Source of the DNA: Deltaproteobacteria bacterium TMED58
GTDB taxonomy: Bacteria; Desulfobacterota_D; UBA1144
DNA: 56,998 nucleotides
Assembly (NCBI GenBank): GCA_002167555.2
Contig: NHDL02000001.1
Location: 1 to 56,998, forward strand
Direction: 5' to 3'
Part shown: positions 48,530-56,998 of the stretch, piece after piece
Position numbering within the stretch: the first letter of the stretch is position 1
Layout: every line of letters starts with the position of its first letter
Translations under genes and position numbers: made by a program
The notes under the pieces: model-generated
Database searches by the model: none
The model's input: only the letters and a program-made list of their open reading frames with translations
What the model was told of the DNA's origin: nothing

Positions 48530-49879
48530 ATGACAAAAAAAAATGGAAAATCAAATGGCAAGGTAAATTATGAGGCTGCACTTAAATATCCTTTATTTGA
48601 AGCAATCTTTAATAGAAGGTCTAGAAGATTTGGACTAGGAATGGAATTGCCCTCAGATAGCACATTAGGCTATAAGTCTGAAATCGATCCGGTCCCTTTA
48701 ACTGAGTTCCAAGAAGCAATGTTGGTATGGGCTGGAACAGGACTAACAGGATTATGTTTAGCTGATTTACCACCTGAAAATGGGATTGATTTACTCTGTC
48801 AATGGACTGGTAGAACCTGGCCTTCTGCATGTAATAATCATGGAACAGAATTATTTTTTACTAACGATAGTGGATTGTATTATGTAGATGTCAAACATAT
48901 GCTCCCTAAAGATAAGGAGCTAGACGTATTTTTTAGGATGAATGTAAATGATAAAATCGAAAGATTGTTAGAGCTATATCGAGAAGGTTTAGTTAAGTTA
49001 GAAGATGGTAGAGCAAATCTGCCAGATAAGATGCCAGGCCTCTTTGACTTTAATCAATGGAATACAAATAAGCCTGGAACTACAACTTTTATACCAGTAA
49101 CAGATATTACGGAAGAATATCTTAATCTATTAACACTTTATTGTAGCAGTACATATGCATTCAATATTTGGGATGAAAAAAATAATTGCTCTTGTGGACA
49201 GGACAAGTGGATAGCTGAAGGGAGAATTAAAGAAGAAGTTAAAATGTCTTTATATGACCTTGAAGTTAGAATATTAACCGGTCTCAATGTCGAACAAGCA
49301 TTTATCTGTCAAAATATGTCCTTAGCGCTACAAGCACTAGGTCTTGGTGGCTGGACATTTACAGGCCTTATTCCTAGGTTTACCCTAGGATCAAACCCTG
49401 AGCTTTTTAAGGGTCTTGGATTCAGGTTTGAGCAGCCAAAATCTGGCCCTACAAGACCTGTAGGCAAGGACGGAATTTTTGAAGGATATTGCCCTCCTTA
49501 TTATAAAACAATGTCCGATGCATTCGATAAAATGGATGAACATAAATGGGCTGCTTGGGACAGCAAAAAACCTTTTCCATATGAAGAGCCTGATAAGCAC
49601 TTAGTTCAAGCTCCAAGACCTACAGATACAACAAATGAAATTGTTAAGTCCGTAGCAGATTATATTTATAATACTTATGGCTCATTTCCTGCATTTGTTG
49701 ATCCAATGTATATGAGATTAGTTTTTCAAGCGCAGAATCTTGATCTAGATTTTTATGACAAATATTATCCACCTGGATCTTATACAGATCAACATGTAAA
49801 TACATTTAAGTATTTTCATCCAGATAAAGAAAACCCATATAAACAAAAACCAGAAAAAAAGCATCCCTGGGATAAATAG
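48530..49879 (+). CDS. Large (449 aa) nitroreductase-fold-like protein, unknown function
   Basis: IFNRRSRRFGLGMELP, PLTEFQEAMLVWAGTGLTGL, QNMSLALQALGLGGWTFTGLIPRF resemble nitroreductase motifs. Confidence 0.55.
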   Translation: MTKKNGKSNGKVNYEAALKYPLFEAIFNRRSRRFGLGMELPSDSTLGYKSEIDPVPLTEFQEAMLVWAGTGLTGLCLADLPPENGIDLLCQWTGRTWPSACNNHGTELFFTNDSGLYYVDVKHMLPKDKELDVFFRMNVNDKIERLLELYREGLVKLEDGRANLPDKMPGLFDFNQWNTNKPGTTTFIPVTDITEEYLNLLTLYCSSTYAFNIWDEKNNCSCGQDKWIAEGRIKEEVKMSLYDLEVRILTGLNVEQAFICQNMSLALQALGLGGWTFTGLIPRFTLGSNPELFKGLGFRFEQPKSGPTRPVGKDGIFEGYCPPYYKTMSDAFDKMDEHKWAAWDSKKPFPYEEPDKHLVQAPRPTDTTNEIVKSVADYIYNTYGSFPAFVDPMYMRLVFQAQNLDLDFYDKYYPPGSYTDQHVNTFKYFHPDKENPYKQKPEKKHPWDK

Positions 49880-49880
49880 T

Positions 49881-51572
49881 TTATTTTTTGAGGGCGTCCC
49901 AAGTATCCTTGGTGACTCCCTCATCTCTTAATTTAACTTTTTGAACTCTATTTGTAGGAGTTTTTGGCAATGAGTCACGGAATCTTACAAATCTTGGAAT
50001 CATAAACTTAGGCATAATTGGTTGTAAAAATTCAATTAAATCCTTGGGGTCAAGAGTCATATTTTCTTTTAACACAATAACAATCATTAATTCATCTTCA
50101 GAGTGTCGACCTTGTTCATCAAGTTTAACGGCTATCGCAGCAGATTCTTCAATACTAGGATGGGTAGATATCAAGTTCTCTACCTCAAATGAGCTTATAT
50201 TTTCCCCTCTTCTTCTAATATAGTCTTTTACTCGGTCCATAAAAAATATATATCCATCTTCATCCATTCGACATAAGTCACCAGTATGGAACCATAGGTT
50301 ACGAAAGTCCGAAACAGTTTTTTCTGGCATTTTATAGTAGTAGTGCAAGCATATATTTGGAATTCTTGGTCTAAGTACAAGTTCTCCAGGAGTATTTCTT
50401 GGTAACTCTTCATCAGTATCTGGATTTACAATTTTTATTTCATATCCAGGGGATTCTTTTCCACAAGACCCTACTCTAAAAGGTTCATTGGGTCTAGTAA
50501 AAGTACATTGTCCTACTTCTGTTAAACCGTAACCTTCGGTAAAAAGAATATTAAATCTTTCCATAAATTCTTCAATAATGTCATGTGGTGCAGGGCTACC
50601 TAAAACAAGCTTTACTTTGTGCTGCTTTTCTTCGGGGACAACAGGGGCATTCCACATAAAGTATGACATTACGCCTACTAAATTAAATTTGGTTACTTCA
50701 AAGTCTTTCATCCATTTCCAAAATTTACTAGCAGAGTACTTCTCTTCTACAATAACTTTGCATCCACTTATCATTGCTGGGTACACACCCATCACCATTG
50801 CATTTGAATGAAAAAGTGGAAGGCATGTAAAAACGGTATCGTCAGATGTAAGATCCATAATTGAAGAATAATTTTGGGCTGATGAATAATCGGCTGCACA
50901 AGGCCTAACAACTCCTTTCGATTTTCCAGTTGTTCCTGACGTATACATCAGTCTTGCGTGGTCCATATGGGTGATTTCTACCTCTGGTTCTTGATTAGAA
51001 CCTTTTGAGACAAAATCATTCCACGAGATAAGCTGAGTTTTAGAATATCCATTTGATTCAAAGGAATCTTTATTATTTCTGGTCCATACAATTACTTTCT
51101 CTATGTTAGGAATTCTATCTTGTATGTTTGCCAATCGTTCAAGATATTCTTCAGCAATAATTATAATTTTTGAATCTGAGCTTTCGATTATGTATTGTAG
51201 AAAGTCCATAACATAAGCAGTGTTTATCGGAACCATTACTGATCCATTTTTTAAAATACCAAACCAAGCTAAGCAAATTTCTAATGAATTGGGCATGTAG
51301 ACAGAAACCTTATCTGTTTTACGTATCCCTAACTTGTTTAAAGAATTTGCAATTTGATTAGCGAGTTTATTAACTTCAGAAAAGGTTAAGGCTTTATCAT
51401 AGCTGAATTGTAAAAAATCTTTATTTGGGATTAAAGATGCTTGATCTTTTAAAACTTTCGGTAGCACCCAATTTTTTTGATCACTTTTAGTATTCCAGTT
51501 ATAGTCAAATTTTTTATTCCATTTGTACTTTAAAGGATGATCTAAGTCTTTAATAGGAAATTTTTTGGCCAT
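49881..51572 (-). CDS. AMP-dependent acyl-CoA synthetase/ligase (CaiC-like)
   Basis: RLMYTSGTTGKSKGVV, EGYGLTEVGQCTFT, WFHTGDLCRMDEDGYIFFMDRVKDYIRRRGENIS. Confidence 0.9.
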   Translation of the reverse strand: MAKKFPIKDLDHPLKYKWNKKFDYNWNTKSDQKNWVLPKVLKDQASLIPNKDFLQFSYDKALTFSEVNKLANQIANSLNKLGIRKTDKVSVYMPNSLEICLAWFGILKNGSVMVPINTAYVMDFLQYIIESSDSKIIIIAEEYLERLANIQDRIPNIEKVIVWTRNNKDSFESNGYSKTQLISWNDFVSKGSNQEPEVEITHMDHARLMYTSGTTGKSKGVVRPCAADYSSAQNYSSIMDLTSDDTVFTCLPLFHSNAMVMGVYPAMISGCKVIVEEKYSASKFWKWMKDFEVTKFNLVGVMSYFMWNAPVVPEEKQHKVKLVLGSPAPHDIIEEFMERFNILFTEGYGLTEVGQCTFTRPNEPFRVGSCGKESPGYEIKIVNPDTDEELPRNTPGELVLRPRIPNICLHYYYKMPEKTVSDFRNLWFHTGDLCRMDEDGYIFFMDRVKDYIRRRGENISSFEVENLISTHPSIEESAAIAVKLDEQGRHSEDELMIVIVLKENMTLDPKDLIEFLQPIMPKFMIPRFVRFRDSLPKTPTNRVQKVKLRDEGVTKDTWDALKK

Positions 51573-52714
51573 TATTCAAAAGCCTTCCTTGTTGGAATTG
51601 CTACAATCATTTCCATTGTCAAAACCCTTATTTTATTATCTTCAATTTTGGAAACTCCTTTAAAACCTGCTTTTTCATATGCACTTAATCCTGCATCTGT
51701 GACAATTTTATCACCACAAAGCTCTATAGTTAAAATTCCAAAATCATCTCGTGTCTCTATTAGGTCTTTATTTAAAACTTTAAATGAACCAACAATTTTT
51801 TCATCATCCTCATTGCTAGAAGCAAACATTGTTTGAACAATATCACTTGGGTAAGTTGGAGCATCATGTGAACCAGAGTTCATACCTAAAAAATATGCAT
51901 AAGGAATATGGGAGCTAACCTCACCTTCGACAGTAGATTTAACCGCACCACCATATCCTATAAAGTTGGATCCAGGTGTATGATGAACACTGGCATCATT
52001 AAGCGTAGAAATCTGAAGCCAACTGAAATCGACCAGACTTATAGATTTGGAAAAGGTTCCTTCATAAGTTTCATCAATTCCAAAGTCCTCATAAGCTTTT
52101 ACATTTTCGTCATTAAATTTTTTTGGTAGATTTTGAAATTTTAATGGCATCATAGCTTCCGTTAACCCGATTCTCTCAGGTTGATCTTGTATTGTTGATT
52201 GAGTATTTAGAGTTTTACCTTTAGAAGCTCTGACCAAGACTTGTCTTACGTATTCAAGCACTACCTTGCTGTCTTGATTTGTAATAGTGGTTTTCACTTG
52301 AACAGAACCATTAGATGCACCATCTTTTTTTACCTCCACACCTAAAACTTCTGAAGTAGCAAATAAGATATCACCTTCATATGCAGGAACCCCATACCTA
52401 AGATTTTTATATGAAAGGTTTGCAATAGCATTAAATGATATATCATGAACACTTAAACCAAACCCCACATTAAAAAGGTATCCTTGACTTACTAAAGATG
52501 GGGATTCAATACCAAAGTTTTGCTTTTTAATTTGTATATTCGGATCAACATAACCAAGACTTCCAGCTAACTTTGAATCAGCTCCCAGTGAGTAGTTTTT
52601 ATTAAATTTTTTGATATACTCTCTATTTCTAAAAGGAGTTACTTGAATAGCTCCATGATACAAAACTTCTCCTTGCACAAATTCTTCTATATGTTTAGAC
52701 GAGACTAGATTCAT
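51572..52714 (-). CDS. MaoC family (tandem hotdog) dehydratase-like protein
   Basis: NLSYKNLRYGVPAYEGDILFATSEVLGVE, repeated hotdog-like layout; overlaps the ligase start (TAATG). Confidence 0.65.
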   Translation of the reverse strand: MNLVSSKHIEEFVQGEVLYHGAIQVTPFRNREYIKKFNKNYSLGADSKLAGSLGYVDPNIQIKKQNFGIESPSLVSQGYLFNVGFGLSVHDISFNAIANLSYKNLRYGVPAYEGDILFATSEVLGVEVKKDGASNGSVQVKTTITNQDSKVVLEYVRQVLVRASKGKTLNTQSTIQDQPERIGLTEAMMPLKFQNLPKKFNDENVKAYEDFGIDETYEGTFSKSISLVDFSWLQISTLNDASVHHTPGSNFIGYGGAVKSTVEGEVSSHIPYAYFLGMNSGSHDAPTYPSDIVQTMFASSNEDDEKIVGSFKVLNKDLIETRDDFGILTIELCGDKIVTDAGLSAYEKAGFKGVSKIEDNKIRVLTMEMIVAIPTRKAFE

Positions 52715-52765
52715 TTTTAAACCTCCAAAATTAACTAGGTAAGGTTACAATTATTGAAATTTTTA

Positions 52766-53494
52766 TCAACGCTCTTTATAAGCTAAATAAGATACTAAGA
52801 TACCAATTTCATAAAATACGATTAATGGGATAAGCATAAAAAGCATTGAAAAAACATCAGTTGTGGGTGTTAGAATGGCAGATATTATTGTTGATATTAA
52901 TATAGAGTATTTTCTTTTTGATGCTAAAAAATGACTAGAGGTGACCCCAAACTTGGAAAGAATATATATTATCAGTGGGTATTCAAATATAATACCAAAA
53001 CTTAGAATCAATGATGATAAAAAACCAAGAGTATCACTGACATTAGGCAGTGCAGTAATTGAGTCTGAAGAATATTCATTTATGAGAACGTTGAATGTTA
53101 TAGGGGCTACATATTTATAGCAACAGAAGGCTCCTGTAAAAAAAAGCATTGTCCCAACTATAATTATGATGGCAGATACTTTCTTCTCATTTTCGTATAA
53201 CCCTGGTTTGATAAATGTCCATATTTCGTAAATTATCAAGGGGAAAGTTAAAATAAAGCTAGCAAGAAAAGAAATTCTTATATTTGATGAAAGCCCTTCT
53301 ACCGGTTTGGTAAATATTATTTTCGAGTCTGGGGGCAAAGCACCTGATATAGGCATTAGTGCTATTTCCATAATAATATCTCTAAAATAAAAACAAGGAA
53401 TAAATAAAAAAATCAATAATAAAATTACTTTTATTAGACTTTTTCTTAGAATACCAAAGTGTTCTAAAAAAGTCATTTTACTTTCTACGCTCAT
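52766..53494 (-). CDS. tatC: Sec-independent protein translocase TatC
   Basis: MTFLEHFGILRKSLIK, six hydrophobic segments, FGIIFEYPLIIYILSKFGV, AILTPTTDVFSMLFMLIPLIVFYEIGI. Confidence 0.92.
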   Translation of the reverse strand: MSVESKMTFLEHFGILRKSLIKVILLLIFLFIPCFYFRDIIMEIALMPISGALPPDSKIIFTKPVEGLSSNIRISFLASFILTFPLIIYEIWTFIKPGLYENEKKVSAIIIIVGTMLFFTGAFCCYKYVAPITFNVLINEYSSDSITALPNVSDTLGFLSSLILSFGIIFEYPLIIYILSKFGVTSSHFLASKRKYSILISTIISAILTPTTDVFSMLFMLIPLIVFYEIGILVSYLAYKER

Positions 53495-53542
53495 TCTTAA
53501 ATTTTATACTTAGCTATTTCTTTTTACAATTAATCGTTTTGA

Positions 53543-53571
53543 TTGACATTACTTGATTGCTAAAATATATT
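53543..53571 (+). promoter_or_regulatory. sigma70-like promoter TTGACA-17 nt-TATATT for serA
   Basis: -35 53543-53548, -10 53566-53571. Confidence 0.7.
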
Positions 53572-53598
53572 TTTCTCTTGTAACCTCGGAGGAAGATA

Positions 53599-55200
53599 TT
53601 GAAGATATTGATTACTGACGGTCTCTCAAAAGAAGGTCTATCATTATTTGAGAACCATAAGAATATAGATTTGGACGTAAGAAAGAAAATCGATAGGGAT
53701 GAACTGAAAGATATAATTAATAATTATGAAGCAGTTATTATTCGAAGTGCAACAACAATTGATGAAGAAATTATAAATCTTTTGGGAGAGGACTTTAAAT
53801 TAATTGGTAGAGCTGGTATTGGTGTAGATAATGTAGATATTAAGGCAGCATCTAAAAAGGGTATTATTGTCATGAATACTCCCTCTGCAAACGCTATTAC
53901 AACAGCAGAGCACACAATTGCTCTATTGTTTTCATTAGCAAGAAAGACTCCCCAGGCTCATAACTCAATGAAGTCTTTAAAGTGGGAGCGATCAAAATTC
54001 CAAGGAACAGAATTATATGGAAAAACATTAGGCTTGATTGGAATGGGAAATATAGGTCGCCTAGTTGCTGAAAGAGCTCTGGGTTTAAAAATGAAAGTTA
54101 TTGCTCATGATCCCTATATATTGAAAGGAACAAACTTAAATATGCCAGTAGAGTTAGTTGATATGGACGAAGTTTTTAAAATGTCTGATGTTATTTCTGT
54201 TCACACTCCCTTAACATCTACTACTAAAAATCTTATTTCAAAGGGCTCAATAGAAATGATGAAAGATGGCGTCCTACTTATAAACTGCGCTAGAGGTGGA
54301 ATTGTAAATGAAGAAGATGTTTCAGAAGCAATTAACTCCGGAAAGGTTGGCGGACTAGCAATTGATGTTTTTAATCCTGAGCCACCTGATTTTAAATCTC
54401 CTATTTTCAACTTAGATGAAAAAGTAGTACTAACCCCTCATTTAGGTGCATCTACTCAAGAAGCTCAAATGAAGGTGGGGATTGCTATGGCAGAGCAAGT
54501 TATTGAATTTGCGAACAATGGAGTTGTATCGAATGCAGTTAATATGCCTTCTATGAGCAATGAGGTTTTAAACGAAATTAGCCCATATATAAATCTTTGC
54601 GAAAAATTGGGTAATTTTATGGGCCAAACATGTAAGTCAGGCGTTAAAGAAATTATTGTTGAGTATAGTGGTAATGTTGCAGAAACAAATGTAGCCCCTT
54701 TAACTATTACAGCACTCAAGGGATACTTATCGCCAATTATGAGTGCTCCCGTTACTTATGTAAACGCACCTTTAATTGCCGAGGAAAGAGGTATTAAACT
54801 TATTGAATCTAAAGTATCTAAGGATGGAGAATTTTCTAGTTTAGTTTCCGTAACTATAAAAACAGACAATGAAGAGTTATCAATATCTGGCTCTTTGTTT
54901 GGAATGAAAGAGGCAAGATTTACAAAATTAAATAATCATTCAATTGATTTAATTCCAGAAGGAAATATTTTGATGATACAAAACTATGATAAACCTGGGG
55001 TTGTTGGCCTATTAGGGGAAGCTCTAGGTAAAAAAGATATAAATATAGCTAGACTGTATTTAAGTCGGCAGGAAGATTCTCAAAAACAGGATTATGCCTT
55101 AGCTTTTATCTCTGTTGACTCTCCTGTATCTGAGGAAATCCTTGAGGATATTGCAAACTTATCAGAAGTTAAAAGCATAGACCAGGTAATTTTTGGATGA
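53599..55200 (+). CDS. serA: D-3-phosphoglycerate dehydrogenase
   Basis: TTG start with GGAGGAAG SD; GRAGIGVDNVDIKAASKKGIIVMNTP, GLIGMGNIGRLVAERA, C-terminal ACT domain. Confidence 0.94.
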   Translation: MKILITDGLSKEGLSLFENHKNIDLDVRKKIDRDELKDIINNYEAVIIRSATTIDEEIINLLGEDFKLIGRAGIGVDNVDIKAASKKGIIVMNTPSANAITTAEHTIALLFSLARKTPQAHNSMKSLKWERSKFQGTELYGKTLGLIGMGNIGRLVAERALGLKMKVIAHDPYILKGTNLNMPVELVDMDEVFKMSDVISVHTPLTSTTKNLISKGSIEMMKDGVLLINCARGGIVNEEDVSEAINSGKVGGLAIDVFNPEPPDFKSPIFNLDEKVVLTPHLGASTQEAQMKVGIAMAEQVIEFANNGVVSNAVNMPSMSNEVLNEISPYINLCEKLGNFMGQTCKSGVKEIIVEYSGNVAETNVAPLTITALKGYLSPIMSAPVTYVNAPLIAEERGIKLIESKVSKDGEFSSLVSVTIKTDNEELSISGSLFGMKEARFTKLNNHSIDLIPEGNILMIQNYDKPGVVGLLGEALGKKDINIARLYLSRQEDSQKQDYALAFISVDSPVSEEILEDIANLSEVKSIDQVIFG

Positions 55201-56411
55201 TAAATATTTTTTCTTTACCATTAGGAATAAAAGAATATACAACTAAGGATGTAAGAAAGATTGATTTTATCTCTTCAGTTGTATTAGAAGAATCAGAGCT
55301 TTGGGGATATAAAAAGATTATTACTCCAATTTTTGAAAAGATTAATTCATTAACATTAGGTTTAAAGGAGGAAACAATCAATAAAACCATCAAGTTTATT
55401 GATCCCATGAACGGTGACGTCTTAGGGTTGAAATCCGATGTTACTCCACAAATAGCCAGATATGTTTCTAATAATTATAAGAATGAAAAAATTCCCCTTA
55501 GGCTTACATATAATGAACAAGTAGTAAGGAGCGATTTTAAACAATCAGGTTCAAAAAGAGAGATTTTTCAAGTGGGGTGTGAGCTTATAGGATCAAGTTC
55601 TATAGATTCAGATTTAGAAATAATTTCTTTAGGAACATCTATTTTGAAGAAGTTAGGTTTTAATAATCAAGTTGTGACTCTTAATTCGTCTTTATTATTA
55701 AATTTTATTTTTGAAAACTTGAAACCAATAAAAGATGATATTAAAGAACTTTTTCACAAGAAGGATTATCAATCGATTCAAAATTTCACAAAAGATAAGA
55801 GATTAAATAAGAATGAAAATGTCTTCATTAATAAATATTTAAAACCCTTGATCCAAAACAAAAGCATTCTATCTAAACCTTTACGTACAAAAATAAAGGA
55901 AAGTATTCTTAGGATAAATGCTATTGCAAAAATTTTATCTAAAGGCAATCCTAAATTGGATTTGAGAGTTGATCTCTTAGATGTAAAGAATTTTGATTAT
56001 TATTCTGGTATGACATTTGATATTGCAGTACCTGAAATTCCTGAGACTGTTTTATCGGGCGGAAGGTACGATGAACTGATAGGAAAGTATGGAAATAGCT
56101 TTCCTGCTGTAGGGCTTGGAATTAACATTTTACCTCTAATGAAAACAGTAAATGCAGATCAGCTGGGATCACCAGTAGTAATTGTTGAGTCAAACATTAT
56201 TGATAATTTTTCATTATCTTTAGAGATTAAAGATTTTTTCACCTCCCAGGGATTTACTTCTATCTTATCAAACAGGGCTAATTCATATAGGGATAAATTT
56301 GATTTAAAAATTAAGATTTCAAAAAATAAGAGTCTTACATTGTATGACAATAAAAATATAAAAATTACTACTTTCAAGACATTCTCTGATTTGGAAAACG
56401 AGGACTTTTAA
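55197..56411 (+). CDS. hisZ: ATP phosphoribosyltransferase regulatory subunit
   Basis: HisRS-like: LGLKSDVTPQIARYVSNNY, YNEQVVRSDF..REIFQVGCELIG, YYSGMTFDIAVPEI..GGRYDELIGKYG; no anticodon-binding domain. Confidence 0.85.
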   Translation: MINIFSLPLGIKEYTTKDVRKIDFISSVVLEESELWGYKKIITPIFEKINSLTLGLKEETINKTIKFIDPMNGDVLGLKSDVTPQIARYVSNNYKNEKIPLRLTYNEQVVRSDFKQSGSKREIFQVGCELIGSSSIDSDLEIISLGTSILKKLGFNNQVVTLNSSLLLNFIFENLKPIKDDIKELFHKKDYQSIQNFTKDKRLNKNENVFINKYLKPLIQNKSILSKPLRTKIKESILRINAIAKILSKGNPKLDLRVDLLDVKNFDYYSGMTFDIAVPEIPETVLSGGRYDELIGKYGNSFPAVGLGINILPLMKTVNADQLGSPVVIVESNIIDNFSLSLEIKDFFTSQGFTSILSNRANSYRDKFDLKIKISKNKSLTLYDNKNIKITTFKTFSDLENEDF

Positions 56412-56412
56412 T

Positions 56413-56998
56413 TTGATTAAAAAATCTAAAAATTCAATTTTTATTGGTGCTCAATGGGGAGATGAAGGAAAAGGCAGGATAGTTGATTTAGTATCCAAAG
56501 ATTATGACATAGTCACTCGATTTCAGGGTGGCAGCAATGCTGGACATACAATTATAATTAAAAACAAAAAAATTGTTTTACATCATATACCTTCCGGGGT
56601 TCTGAGGAAAGGTAAGGTTTCTGTAATAGGTAATGGAACTGTAATAGATTTAGGTACTTTGATTACAGAAATTAAAGGACTAAGAAAAAGTGGGTTCAAG
56701 GTAACAGGAAAAAATCTTAAGATAAGTTCACTTGCACATATAATTGCACCCTATCATAAGTTAATTGACCAACAGAGAGAAGTTTTAAAAGGAAATCAAG
56801 CAATAGGAACTACTGGGCGGGGGATAGGGCCTGCATATGAGGATAAAGTATCTAGGCAGGGAATCAGAATTATAGATTTAGAGGACAAAGCTTTATTAGA
56901 AAAAAAAGTTAAACAAATCTTAAAAGAAAAAAATAAAATTATTTCTAAAATATTTAATAAAAAAGGTTTTAATTCAAATACCATTGTTACTGAATTAA
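56413..56998 (+). CDS. purA: Adenylosuccinate synthetase, N-terminal part (runs off right edge)
   Basis: TTG start; IFIGAQWGDEGKGRIVDLVSKDYDIVTRFQGGSNAGHTI, IGTTGRGIGPAYEDKVSRQGIR. Confidence 0.94.
   Translation, partial: MIKKSKNSIFIGAQWGDEGKGRIVDLVSKDYDIVTRFQGGSNAGHTIIIKNKKIVLHHIPSGVLRKGKVSVIGNGTVIDLGTLITEIKGLRKSGFKVTGKNLKISSLAHIIAPYHKLIDQQREVLKGNQAIGTTGRGIGPAYEDKVSRQGIRIIDLEDKALLEKKVKQILKEKNKIISKIFNKKGFNSNTIVTEL

Noticed and set aside
1-56998. CRISPR arrays, prophage, transposases, toxin-antitoxin or defence systems
   Set aside because: No repeat-spacer periodicity and no integrase, transposase, Cas or phage proteins among the ORFs; gene content is core metabolism throughout.

Overview
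This is a 57-kb window of an AT-rich bacterial chromosome that appears to span a dnaA/dnaN-type replication origin. Almost all of it is ordinary single-copy housekeeping sequence. I saw no phage, IS element, CRISPR array or rRNA. The minus-strand origin block is prmC-murA-hisG-[oriC]-dnaA-dnaN-pheA-hisC-tyrA-etfD-like-pabB-pabC, preceded at the left edge by an acyl-CoA/ketone-type module (thiolase, DUF35, nitroreductase, Sir2, acetoacetate decarboxylase-like). To the right are yggS-proC-yggT-yggU-npdG(F420)-groES, cofC, xthA, dnaB, a CAT-anticodon tRNA, nadA-nadC-korB-korA-nadB-glnD-pduO, midA-like, dapL, leuS, a degenerate uracil-DNA-glycosylase-like protein, a YyaL-like protein, mnmG (frameshifted), a PuuD-like protein, uvrA, rhodanese-iscU, a large nitroreductase-like protein, an acyl-CoA ligase plus MaoC protein, tatC, serA, hisZ and partial purA. 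The strongest non-annotated signal is in the long intergenic leader at 46.89-47.19 kb. It has a good sigma70-type promoter, a strongly structured RNA, then a Shine-Dalgarno-preceded 29-codon ORF encoding MVEIISVLHACLADTCCCNFTNSCCCNYK (7 Cys, two CCC triplets), directly upstream of a thiosulfate sulfurtransferase and an Fe-S scaffold gene. This looks like a candidate cysteine-responsive leader-peptide attenuator. Other notable points are: an oriC layout with four TAG DnaA-trios between box-like sites and an AT-rich element; an A7 homopolymer frameshift splitting mnmG that a -1 slip would repair exactly; an intrinsic terminator whose U-tract directly abuts the sir2 start codon; a DUF35 protein without zinc-ribbon cysteines; and F420-linked genes on either side of a groES with no adjacent groEL. 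Taxonomy was not assigned. All calls come from reading the sequence by eye; no searches or folding programs were run.
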